Both the position numbers and the translations under genes were made by a program. From JALZEG01 sp046263255 (GTDB lineage Bacteria > Actinomycetota > CADDZG01 > WHSQ01), in assembly GCA_046263255.1 (NCBI GenBank), contig JBHELD010000017.1, forward strand, positions 1 to 17,370: a stretch of 17,370 nt of DNA, read 5' to 3'. The notes under the pieces are model-generated. The model ran no database searches and was not told the origin of the DNA. It saw only the letters and a list, made by a program, of their open reading frames with translations. Shown here piece by piece: positions 1-5,346 of the stretch; the first letter of the stretch is position 1; every line of letters starts with the position of its first letter.

Positions 1-249
1 GCTCTGGAGCTCGAGCTCGCACGGCAGCTCGCCCTCGTCGTTGGCCTCGTTGACGGCGTACTCGACGCCCTGTGCGATCGGCTGGCCCAGGGAGGCCGCG
101 TCGCCCGAGAGCGCGCCCATCGTGCCGATGACCCAGGTGCACTCGCGATCCGCACGGGGCTCCGGCTCGTCGTCGCCGCCGCACGCGGCCGCCACGAGCG
201 CCAACGCCCCCAGGGTGGCTGCGACCAACAGCCACTTCGGTCTCTTCAT
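1..249 (-). CDS. ABC transporter substrate-binding lipoprotein, branched-chain amino-acid (LivK) type, N-terminal part
   Basis: Only the first 83 residues are present; the gene runs off the left edge. The protein begins MKRPKWLLVA, a basic n-region followed by a hydrophobic stretch ending VAAAC at Cys23 and then GGDDEPE. This is a typical actinobacterial lipoprotein signal with a charged linker. After it comes IGTMGALSGDAASLGQPI (about residues 41-58) and GVEYAVNEAN. This is the opening strand and helix of periplasmic-binding-protein type I receptors of the LivK/LivJ family, where the G-x-L-S-G segment helps form the ligand pocket. It should bind an amino acid or related small molecule outside the membrane and deliver it to an ABC permease. 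The ATG is chosen because AGGGGG lies 5 nt upstream. The specific ligand cannot be told from this fragment. It has its own promoter and is not coupled to pdtaR. Confidence 0.88.
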   Translation of the reverse strand, partial: MKRPKWLLVAATLGALALVAAACGGDDEPEPRADRECTWVIGTMGALSGDAASLGQPIAQGVEYAVNEANDEGELPCELELQS

Positions 250-304
250 CCCATCCCCCTTGCTCCCGCCGGCCCGCCGGGGCGGCGGGTCGCGCGAACG
301 CATG

Positions 305-333
305 ATTCTAAGGGTTTTCCTACGACATGTGTA
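305..333 (-). promoter_or_regulatory. Probable sigma-70-type promoter of the substrate-binding lipoprotein gene
   Basis: On the minus strand TACACA (328-333) and TAGAAT (305-310) are separated by 17 nt. They match the TTGACA and TATAAT consensus at 4/6 and 5/6 positions. The predicted start of transcription would give a leader of roughly 50 nt before the ATG at 249. The region is clearly more AT-rich than its surroundings. Confidence 0.5.
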
Positions 334-366
334 GTACCCCTTGGGCTATTCGCTTTTCCCGGGGGC

Positions 367-945
367 TCAGCCGGCGAGGATCTCCTCCGCCACGTCCTTC
401 ATCGACCGGCGCTCCTGCATGGCCTTCTTCTGGATGTGCCGGAAAGCGTCCGCCTCGGTCATGCCGGCGGTGTCCATCAGCCGGCCCTTGGCGCGGTCGA
501 GGATCTTGCGGGTCTCGAGGCGGTCGATGAGCTCGGCGCTCTCCCTCTTGACCGCCGCCAGCTCGGCGTGACGGGCGATCGCCACCTCGATCGCCGGGAG
601 CAGATCGCTCTTCTGGAAAGGCTTGACGAGGTACCCCATCGCCCCGGCGTCCGCGGCCCGCCGGACGAGGTCTCGCTGAGAGAACGCCGTCAGGATCAGC
701 ACCGCGGCGAGACCGTCCTCGACGATCCTCTCGGCGGCCGCGAGCCCGTCCATGCCGGGCATCTTGACGTCCATGATCACGAGGTCCGGCGAGACGTCCC
801 GCGCCGTGCGGAGGGCGGCCTCGCCGTCGGCGGCCTCCCCCACGACCGCGAGCCCCTCCTCCTCCAACATCTCCTTCAGGTCGAGCCGGATGATCGCCTC
901 GTCCTCCGCTATCAGGACCCGGTGCTGCGTCTGTGGCTCGCCCAT
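367..945 (-). CDS. pdtaR: ANTAR-domain response regulator (PdtaR-like)
   Basis: 192 aa. A receiver domain (about residues 8-125) has the acidic pair Glu14/Asp15, phospho-acceptor Asp59 in IMDVKMPGMDG, Thr86 in LILTAFSQRDL and Lys108 in YLVKPF. A C-terminal ANTAR domain (about 133-190) contains the helical RKILDRAKGRLMDTAGMTEA segment and a following helix ending MKDVAEEIL. ANTAR proteins bind paired hairpins in nascent RNA and act as antiterminators. PdtaR of mycobacteria pairs with the histidine kinase PdtaS. The receiver core and the LETRK...RAKG linker closely resemble Mycobacterium tuberculosis Rv1626 as I remember it. The start ATG lies 2 nt after the TGA of the upstream coiled-coil gene (TGAGGATG), so the two are almost surely cotranscribed and coupled. 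No kinase gene is in the window. Confidence 0.93.
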   Translation of the reverse strand: MGEPQTQHRVLIAEDEAIIRLDLKEMLEEEGLAVVGEAADGEAALRTARDVSPDLVIMDVKMPGMDGLAAAERIVEDGLAAVLILTAFSQRDLVRRAADAGAMGYLVKPFQKSDLLPAIEVAIARHAELAAVKRESAELIDRLETRKILDRAKGRLMDTAGMTEADAFRHIQKKAMQERRSMKDVAEEILAG

Positions 946-947
946 CC

Positions 948-1232
948 TCAGGCGTTGGAGCCGAGCATCCGGTCGAGCAGGCGGTCCTGCTCCTTTCTCA
1001 GCTCGGCGATCTCGCGTGTTATCTCGTCCCGCTGGCGCTGCAGGCGCTCGTGGTCGTCCCGGGCGATGCGGTACTCGCGGTCCGCGATGGGGGTCTCGGA
1101 GACGAGCATCCTGGTCTTCGCCTCCTCGACGACGTCCATCTGGAAGAGGAGCTGCTCCTCCGCGATCCGCAGCTCTTCGTGCGCCTTCGCGAGCCGGTCG
1201 CCGATCTGGGACAGGATCTTCTGGATGTGCAT
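948..1232 (-). CDS. Small coiled-coil protein upstream of pdtaR
   Basis: 94 aa, not recognised as a named family. It is almost entirely charged and helical: heptad-like runs such as LAKAHEELRIAEEQLLFQMD (residues 14-33) and REYRIARDDHERLQRQRDEI (52-71). No signal peptide, membrane segment or cysteines are seen. The internal RMLVSETPIADREY segment (41-54) probably forms a turn between two helices, giving an antiparallel hairpin. The gene ends 2 nt before pdtaR, so it may be a partner or regulator of that response regulator, though this is inference from position only. The start ATG has no Shine-Dalgarno sequence, but a TATACT box lies 9 nt upstream, suggesting an almost leaderless mRNA. Confidence 0.75.
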   Translation of the reverse strand: MHIQKILSQIGDRLAKAHEELRIAEEQLLFQMDVVEEAKTRMLVSETPIADREYRIARDDHERLQRQRDEITREIAELRKEQDRLLDRMLGSNA

Positions 1233-1241
1233 GGGGCGAGA

Positions 1242-1247
1242 AGTATA
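1242..1247 (-). promoter_or_regulatory. -10 box for the coiled-coil gene / pdtaR unit
   Basis: TATACT on the minus strand, 9 nt before the ATG at 1232. It sits between the tRNA-Leu 3' end and the coding region, in an otherwise GC-rich stretch. No convincing -35 hexamer is seen. The predicted transcript leader is only 2-3 nt, which fits the absence of a ribosome binding site. Confidence 0.45.
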
Positions 1248-1281
1248 GGTGTGGGGCCGGGGAGATAGAAGGGGCGAGCGG

Positions 1282-1366
1282 TGCCGGGGACGGGAATCGA
1301 ACCCGTAAGGGCTTTCGCCCAATGGTGTTTGAGACCATCGCGTTTACCTGATTTCGCCACCCCGGC
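1282..1366 (-). tRNA. tRNA-Leu (anticodon CAA)
   Basis: An 85-nt cloverleaf reads on the minus strand. The acceptor strands GCCGGGG (1360-1366) and CCCCGGC (1283-1289) pair perfectly, with discriminator A at 1282. The D arm GCG...CGC encloses AAATCAGGTAAA. The anticodon stem ATGGT/ACCAT holds loop CTCAAAC, giving anticodon CAA (1329-1331), which reads UUG. A long class II variable arm (GGGCGAAAGCCC) is typical of leucine tRNAs. The T arm is ACGGG-TTCGATT-CCCGT. The bases after the discriminator are CCG, so CCA is not encoded and must be added after transcription. A possible -10 (TAAGCT) lies 9 nt upstream of the mature 5' end. Confidence 0.97.
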
Positions 1367-1445
1367 GGGGCCACCAGCTTAGTGAACTTCGCCGTCGAAG
1401 CTTGCCGGGCGGCCGAACCGTGCGGGCCGGAACGACCGGGCAACT

Positions 1446-1480
1446 GAAAAGACCCGGCGGCGGGAGAGCGTCGTCGGGCC
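1446..1480 (-). terminator. Intrinsic terminator below trpA and the micro-ORF region
   Basis: The minus-strand RNA GGCCCGACGACG pairs with CGCCGCCGGGTC-side bases (1451-1462 with 1469-1480). There are ten pairs, including one G-U, interrupted by two A-C mismatches, around a six-base loop. UUUU follows at 1447-1450. It lies 30 nt after the stop of the 14-codon ORF and about 80 nt before the tRNA. It would separate the trp/micro-ORF transcript from the tRNA-Leu and pdtaR units. Confidence 0.7.
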
Positions 1481-1509
1481 TAGTCAGGGTCTCCTGAGAA
1501 CGGTGCACG

Positions 1510-1554
1510 TCACGGACGTGGCCGCCTCCCCTTCTGGATCCTGATCTGCCGCAT
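1510..1554 (-). CDS. Candidate 14-aa micro-ORF with near-perfect ribosome binding site
   Basis: Reads MRQIRIQKGRRPRP then TGA. Six nucleotides before the ATG is AAGGAGG (1561-1567), the strongest Shine-Dalgarno sequence in the window; most other genes here have weak sites or none. The peptide is strongly basic: five Arg and one Lys, no acidic residue. An intrinsic terminator starts 30 nt after the stop, so ribosome site, ORF and terminator form a complete compact unit. The ribosome site and the ATG are partly folded into a hairpin (1553-1577). It is not a family I recognise. It could be a regulatory leader peptide, a genuine small protein, or chance. Nothing downstream except tRNA-Leu would obviously be controlled by it. 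Confidence 0.35.
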   Translation of the reverse strand: MRQIRIQKGRRPRP

Positions 1555-1556
1555 CG

Positions 1557-1595
1557 TTAGCCTCCTTGGCCGACGATCCCGATTAACTGTTTCAT
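1557..1595 (-). CDS. Candidate 12-aa micro-ORF overlapping the ribosome site of the next
   Basis: Reads MKQLIGIVGQGG then TAA. Its ATG overlaps the TGA of the preceding 19-codon ORF (ATGA), and its TAA ends 2 nt before the ATG of the 14-codon ORF. Its last codons run through the AAGGAGG ribosome site, so a ribosome translating it would open the hairpin that hides that site. There is no good ribosome binding site of its own. Translation is speculative; the tandem coupled arrangement is what makes it worth listing. Confidence 0.2.
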   Translation of the reverse strand: MKQLIGIVGQGG

Positions 1596-1651
1596 CTATC
1601 GGTGCCGGAGCCGGGATTTTGAGGATGGTCCGTGTAGCCCTTTGTGCTCAT
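1592..1651 (-). CDS. Candidate 19-aa micro-ORF inside the long RNA stem-loop
   Basis: Reads MSTKGYTDHPQNPGSGTDR then TGA. The ATG follows AGGCGG by 3 nt, a weak ribosome site at short spacing. The start lies in the loop, and the 3' half of the ORF runs through the 3' arm of the long inverted repeat (1601-1616 with 1675-1689). The stop overlaps the start of the next micro-ORF. No homologue is known to me. Codon third positions are less GC-biased than in the neighbouring genes, which argues for caution. Confidence 0.18.
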   Translation of the reverse strand: MSTKGYTDHPQNPGSGTDR

Positions 1652-1769
1652 TTACCGCCTAGCCCGACGCCCTCTCCCGGCCCCGGACCTGCTATTTCGA
1701 CGTCTTCGAGGCTCTCAGGGTTGCGTCGCCGGAGGAATACGCACTCGTCGCAAATCCGGCCGAATCGGG

Positions 1770-2546
1770 CTACGCGGCGTCGAGGGCGGCCCGCACCTCC
1801 GCGAGGAAGGCGCCTGCGGACGCGGCTCCCTCCTCGAGCACCAGACGAACGACCGCGGTGCCTATCACCACTCCGTCGGCCGTCGCCGCGGCCTCGACGG
1901 CGTGAGCCGGGCTCGACACGCCGATGCCCACGAGGACCGGCGCGTCCGATACCGCGCGGCAGGCGGCGACGACCCGGGCCGCCCGCTCCGAGAGCTGCTC
2001 CCGGGTGCCGGTCACGCCGAGCGTCGACACCGCGTAAACGAACCCGGTCGCCGTCTCGGTTATCGCGGCGACGCGCCCGGGCGGCGACGTCGGCGCGACC
2101 AGAGGGATCCAGGCCAGCCCGGCCGCGGCCGCCGCGTCGCGCAGCGAACGCGACTCCTCCACGGGCAGGTCGGGGACGACGAGCCCGGCGAGCCCGGCCG
2201 CGGCCGCGCGCTCGCAGAACTCCTTCTCCCCCGTGCGATGGATCGGGTTGTAGTAGGTCATCGCGATCCGCGGCGGCGCGTCTGCCGCCGGGGGGGCCGC
2301 CTCCAGCGCGTCGACCGGCCCGACGCCGGCTCGCAGCGCCCGCTGCGCGGCCTCGGCGATGACGGGGCCGTCCATGAGCGGGTCGGAGAACGGCAGGCCC
2401 AGCTCGACCGCGTCGGCCGTCTCGGACACCGCGGCAAGCGCCTCGTCGAACGAGTCGCGGTCGGGGATCCCCGCCATCAGGTACGGGACGAGGAGCTTGC
2501 GGCCGCCGGCGACGAGCTCCTCGAGGTGCGCGCGCAACGCGGTCAT
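1770..2546 (-). CDS. trpA: Tryptophan synthase alpha chain
   Basis: 258 aa, full length. It cleaves indole-3-glycerol phosphate to indole and glyceraldehyde 3-phosphate and channels indole to TrpB in the alpha2beta2 complex in the cytoplasm. The TIM barrel opens with KLLVPYLMAGIPD (residues 17-29). Catalytic Glu48 lies in VELGLPFSDP and Asp59 in PLMDGP. MTYYNP and LVVPDLPVEES are the loop 6 region. Phosphate-binding GIGVSS and IGTAVV are near the C terminus, where most relatives have GSA rather than GTA. The ATG overlaps the trpB TGA by 4 bp (ATGA), so translation is coupled. It is the last gene of the trpCBA unit; no terminator follows immediately, the nearest being at 1446-1480. Confidence 0.97.
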   Translation of the reverse strand: MTALRAHLEELVAGGRKLLVPYLMAGIPDRDSFDEALAAVSETADAVELGLPFSDPLMDGPVIAEAAQRALRAGVGPVDALEAAPPAADAPPRIAMTYYNPIHRTGEKEFCERAAAAGLAGLVVPDLPVEESRSLRDAAAAAGLAWIPLVAPTSPPGRVAAITETATGFVYAVSTLGVTGTREQLSERAARVVAACRAVSDAPVLVGIGVSSPAHAVEAAATADGVVIGTAVVRLVLEEGAASAGAFLAEVRAALDAA

Positions 2547-3742
2547 CCGGTTGCGAGGGCCGCGGCGATCGTCCCCACGTCCTTGTCCCCGCGCCCGGAG
2601 AGTCCGACGAGGACGACGCCGGCGGCGCCGTCCGTGCCGGGCCGGTCGCGGGGCCGATCGGTCGCCGCGCGCAGGACGTACGCGAGGGCGTGGCTCGGCT
2701 CGAGCGCCGGCAGGATCCCCTCGGTCTCCGCGAGCGCCCGGAACGCCGCAAGCGCCTCGTCGTCCGTGACCGCCTCGTACCGGGCGCGGCCGCTGGCGGC
2801 GAGCCACGCGTGCTCGGGGCCCACCCCCGGATAGTCGAGGCCGGCCGAGATCGAGTGCGCCTCGGTGATCAGGCCCTGGTCGTCCTGGAGCACCATGCTG
2901 CGGGCGCCGTGCAGGACCCCTGGATCCCCCCTCGTGATCGAGGCGCCGTGCCGGCCGTCCAGCCCTTCGCCGGCCGCCTCGACCCCGACCAGCCGTACGC
3001 CCTCGTCACGGTAGAAGCCGCGGAAGAGGCCGATCGCGTTCGATCCCCCGCCCACGCACGCCACGACCTCGTCCGGCAGGCGCCCGGTCGCGGCGACGAG
3101 ATCCCGGCGCGCCTCCTCGCCGATGACCGATTGAAGCGACCCGACGAGCTCCGGGTACGGGTGGGGCCCGACGACCGACCCGATGACGTAGTGCGTCTCC
3201 TCCACGTTGGTGACCCAGTCGCGCAGCGCCTCGTTGATCGCGTCCTTCAACGTCGCCGACCCCGCCTCGACCGGCACGACGGTCGCGCCGAGCATCTCCA
3301 TCCGCACGACGTTGAGGTTCTGCCGCGCGACGTCGGTCGCGCCCATGTACACGACGCAGGGAAGCCCGAAGTACGCGGCGGCGGTCGCGGTGGCCACTCC
3401 GTGCTGGCCGGCGCCGGTCTCCGCGATGATCCGCGTCTTGCCCATCCGGGTCGCCAGCAGGACCTGCCCGATCGTGTTGTTGATCTTGTGCGCGCCGGTG
3501 TGCGCGAGGTCCTCCCTCTTCAGGAACACCCTCTTGCCGGCTCGCTCCGAGAACCGCACGGCCTCGTAGAGCGGAGTCGGGCGGCCCACGATCGATCGGA
3601 GCAGGCCTCGCAGCTCGTCGCCGAAGGCCGCGTCGGCGCGGGCGGCCTCCCACGCCCTCTCGAGCTCGTCGAGCGCGGGCATGAGGGCCTCCGGGACGTA
3701 CTGCCCGCCGAAGGCGCCGAAGCGCCCCTTCACCGAGGTCAT
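2543..3742 (-). CDS. trpB: Tryptophan synthase beta chain
   Basis: 399 aa, normal length for the TrpB1 type. This PLP enzyme condenses indole with serine to form tryptophan. It starts MTSVKGRFGAFGGQYVPEAL, the usual TrpB N terminus. Lys86 in HTGAHKINN is the PLP Schiff-base lysine. Glu108 in AETGAGQHG is the catalytic acid. GGGSNAIG (231-238) binds the PLP phosphate, and the C-terminal LSGRGDKD motif is present. The ATG overlaps the trpC TGA (ATGA), and its own TGA overlaps trpA, so the three proteins are made from one coupled message. Nothing is missing or broken. Confidence 0.98.
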   Translation of the reverse strand: MTSVKGRFGAFGGQYVPEALMPALDELERAWEAARADAAFGDELRGLLRSIVGRPTPLYEAVRFSERAGKRVFLKREDLAHTGAHKINNTIGQVLLATRMGKTRIIAETGAGQHGVATATAAAYFGLPCVVYMGATDVARQNLNVVRMEMLGATVVPVEAGSATLKDAINEALRDWVTNVEETHYVIGSVVGPHPYPELVGSLQSVIGEEARRDLVAATGRLPDEVVACVGGGSNAIGLFRGFYRDEGVRLVGVEAAGEGLDGRHGASITRGDPGVLHGARSMVLQDDQGLITEAHSISAGLDYPGVGPEHAWLAASGRARYEAVTDDEALAAFRALAETEGILPALEPSHALAYVLRAATDRPRDRPGTDGAAGVVLVGLSGRGDKDVGTIAAALATG

Positions 3743-4509
3743 GCGCCGAGCAGCTCCCTGATCTTCGCCGCGGGATCGGAGGCCGTTACGACCGACTCCC
3801 CCACCAGCACCGCGTCGGCGCCGGCGGCCTCGAGCTGCCCGACCTCGCGGCGGGAAGAGACGCCCGACAGCGCCACGGTCACGCGGTCGTCGGGGATCCG
3901 CGGCGCAAGCTTGGCGGTGCGTTCCGGGTCGACCTCGAACGTCGCGAGGTCCCGATGGTTCACGCCGATCGCGGTCGCGCCGGACGCGAGCGCCTCGTCC
4001 AGCTCGTGCTCGTGGTGCACCTCGACCAGCGCGTCCATCGCGAGCGCGCGGGCCGCCTGCACGAGAGACCCGAGGGCCGGTCCCACCACCCGCGCTATCA
4101 GCAGGACGGCGTCCGCCCCCGCGGCCCGCGACTCCATCACCTGCCAGGGATCGACGAGGAAGTCCTTGCGAAGCAGCGGCAGTCCCGCGGCGAGCGCGGC
4201 CGTCAGGTCGTCGAGCGATCCCTTGAAGCCGTCCGGCTCGGTCAGGACCGAGATCGCGGCCGCTCCCGCGGCGGCGTAGGAGCGCGCGAGCGGCGCGGCG
4301 TCGAGGTCGAGGTCGAGCGGGCCCTTCAGCGGCGAGGCCCTCTTGATCTCGGCGATCAACGAGATCCCGGGCGCGGTCAGCGCGGCAGTCAGAGAGCGCG
4401 GGGGCGCGGCCGCGGCGAGCCTCTGCTCCAAGACGTCGTCCGAGAGGGCGGCCTTGCCGGCCTCGGCGCGGGCGCGGGCGCCCGCCACGAGCTCGTCCAG
4501 GAAGGACAT
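3739..4509 (-). CDS. trpC: Indole-3-glycerol phosphate synthase
   Basis: 256 aa monofunctional IGPS. It closes the indole ring of CdRP to give indole-3-glycerol phosphate. Family motifs are in order: LIAEIKRASPLKG (51-63, with Glu54 and Lys56), SVLTEPDGFKGS (87-98), LPLLRKDFLVDPWQV (110-124, Lys115), LVEVHHEHEL (161-170, Glu163), IGVNHRDLATFEVD (181-194, Asn184) and LVGESVV near the C terminus. An oddity is that the usual ESG(I/V) motif reads LSGV at 214-217, so the conserved glutamate is Leu214. The gene leads a new unit. A TAGGGT box lies 6 nt before the ATG with no Shine-Dalgarno sequence, so a leaderless mRNA is likely. The stop codon of the upstream lipoprotein gene is part of this box. 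Confidence 0.95.
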   Translation of the reverse strand: MSFLDELVAGARARAEAGKAALSDDVLEQRLAAAAPPRSLTAALTAPGISLIAEIKRASPLKGPLDLDLDAAPLARSYAAAGAAAISVLTEPDGFKGSLDDLTAALAAGLPLLRKDFLVDPWQVMESRAAGADAVLLIARVVGPALGSLVQAARALAMDALVEVHHEHELDEALASGATAIGVNHRDLATFEVDPERTAKLAPRIPDDRVTVALSGVSSRREVGQLEAAGADAVLVGESVVTASDPAAKIRELLGA

Positions 4510-4515
4510 GCGGCG

Positions 4516-4521
4516 ACCCTA
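4516..4521 (-). promoter_or_regulatory. -10 box for leaderless trpC-trpB-trpA unit
   Basis: TAGGGT on the minus strand, exactly 6 nt before the trpC ATG. This places the expected transcription start on the A of ATG. Its first three bases are also the TAG stop of the upstream M28-like gene. The same TAGGGTC-CC-CATG pattern precedes hisF. No -35 hexamer is evident. Confidence 0.55.
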
Positions 4522-5304
4522 AAGCGTCGTCAGATACGCGAGCAGCACCCGCGCGACCGGCTCGGCGGCGCCGGAGACGACGGTCGTGTCGAACCCGGCG
4601 GCCGCGAACACCCCGGCGGTCGGGGTCGACGAGGCGACGCGATCCGGAGCGACGCGTACGCGGACGCCGGCGGCCTTCCCCGCGTCCCGCACCGCGGCCC
4701 CGTCGGCGCCCGCCACCTCGGCGGCGCCGTCCGCGTCGCTCACCCGTCCGACGACGACGATCGGGGGCGAGACGGCGTCGTCGGAGAGCTGCTGCGCGAG
4801 CCGCCGCGACCCCAGCCGTCCGTCGGAGAGGTCCGTCTCCTCGGCCCCCAGCGCGACGAACTCGACCGAGTGCTCCCGGTCGACGACGCGCAGCGCGCGC
4901 GCGACCTCGAGCCACACCCCGATCGCACGGCCGTTCGGCGGCGTCTCCGCGGTGCTGTCGTACCCGGTGACGACGATCGCCGCCGGCTCCGCGCCGCTCG
5001 GCGGGAGCGCGACGACGTTGGTCGAGCGCACGAGGTCCGCCACCGGGACGGCGTCCAGCCGGAAGACGTACCCCGCGTCGGTGACGTGGGCGACCATGTA
5101 CGCGGAGGCGGCGAGCTCCTCCTGCGAGCCCGCCTCGCGGACCGGCTCCTCCTCGTCGAACTGCCGCGCGTGGCGCTCGATCGTCGCGACCTCGACCTCG
5201 GGCGGGCCGGTCACGGGCGCGTCCGACCTCTGCCCCTCCGGCAGGGTGTCGCACGCGACGCACAACAGCAGCGCGATCGCGGGGGCCGCTAGAAGGGGGC
5301 GCAC
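4519..5304 (-). CDS. M28-like (aminopeptidase-fold) lipoprotein without the usual metal ligands
   Basis: 261 aa. The signal peptide is LLAAPAIALLLCVACD, with likely lipidation at Cys18; the lipobox is imperfect, with Cys at -3. The mature part follows the M28 zinc-peptidase plan: PVREAGSQEE (55-64), a helix with AASAYMVAHVTDAGY (65-79), STNVVALPPS (94-103), IVVTGYDST (110-118), and HSVEFVALGAEE (145-156) leading to LGSRRLAQQL (164-173). In active M28 enzymes the segment at 113-117 reads AHYDS and is followed by a DN..G metal loop. Here the histidine is Gly114 and the loop aspartate is absent (PPNGRAIG). It is probably a non-catalytic, membrane-anchored binding or structural protein. It starts with GTG, preceded by TAGATT at 6 nt, and sits between trpE and trpC. 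Its role there is unknown. Confidence 0.78.
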   Translation of the reverse strand: MRPLLAAPAIALLLCVACDTLPEGQRSDAPVTGPPEVEVATIERHARQFDEEEPVREAGSQEELAASAYMVAHVTDAGYVFRLDAVPVADLVRSTNVVALPPSGAEPAAIVVTGYDSTAETPPNGRAIGVWLEVARALRVVDREHSVEFVALGAEETDLSDGRLGSRRLAQQLSDDAVSPPIVVVGRVSDADGAAEVAGADGAAVRDAGKAAGVRVRVAPDRVASSTPTAGVFAAAGFDTTVVSGAAEPVARVLLAYLTTL

Positions 5305-5310
5305 GACGGC

Positions 5311-5316
5311 AATCTA
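5311..5316 (-). promoter_or_regulatory. -10 box for leaderless M28-like gene
   Basis: TAGATT on the minus strand, exactly 6 nt before the GTG start at 5304. The only purine-rich stretch (AGGAG) is 19 nt away, too far for a ribosome site. It faces the opposite-strand TACACT box at 5333, forming a compact divergent promoter pair in 42 bp. Confidence 0.5.
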
Positions 5317-5332
5317 GGCGAGCTCCTGCTCG

Positions 5333-5338
5333 TACACT
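5333..5338 (+). promoter_or_regulatory. -10 box for the PRC-barrel gene
   Basis: TACACT on the plus strand, 8 nt (CGCGCGCG) before the ATG at 5347. A start of transcription 7 nt downstream would leave a 0-2 nt leader. There is no Shine-Dalgarno sequence and no clear -35. Confidence 0.45.
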
Positions 5339-5346
5339 CGCGCGCG

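Larger units (their letters stand above)
1553..1689 (-). promoter_or_regulatory. Structured RNA region between trpA and the terminator
   Basis: On the minus strand, bases 1675-1689 pair with 1601-1616: 15 pairs, one G-U and one bulged base at 1604. A further four pairs (1671-1674 with 1621-1624) lie beyond an AAAA bulge. This makes an unusually long stem enclosing about 46 nt. Downstream, a second hairpin at 1553-1577 (AUCGU...ACGAU, then GGCC...GGCU, loop AAGGA) sequesters part of the AAGGAGG ribosome site and the AU of the following AUG. CCGAU/AUCGG just upstream could form a competing helix with the long stem. I could not match it to any riboswitch consensus I know. It may be a translational control element or the 3' end structure of the trp transcript. 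Confidence 0.4.

Noticed and set aside
265..289. CCCGCCG...CGGCGGG inverted repeat between pdtaR and the lipoprotein gene, considered as a pdtaR terminator.
   Set aside because: No T-run on the minus strand after it, it lies downstream of the lipoprotein promoter, and such GC symmetry is common here.
1553..1577. The ribosome-site hairpin considered as an ANTAR (PdtaR) RNA target because pdtaR is nearby.
   Set aside because: ANTAR targets are paired hairpins with hexaloops bearing A1 and G4; this loop is five bases (AAGGA) and no matching second hairpin is seen.
1590..1690. Possible c-di-GMP, TPP, SAM or cobalamin riboswitch in the structured region.
   Set aside because: CACAAAGGGCTACACGG loosely recalls the c-di-GMP-I core, but its P2 hairpin and closing GGTTGCC-type bases are missing; signatures of the others are absent.
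1648..1772. A frame past the trpA stop reads ICDECV and IAGPG, reminiscent of the ClpX zinc finger.
   Set aside because: The motifs are in the reverse order to ClpX, there is no second CxxC, no start codon follows trpA in that frame, and third-base composition is not gene-like.
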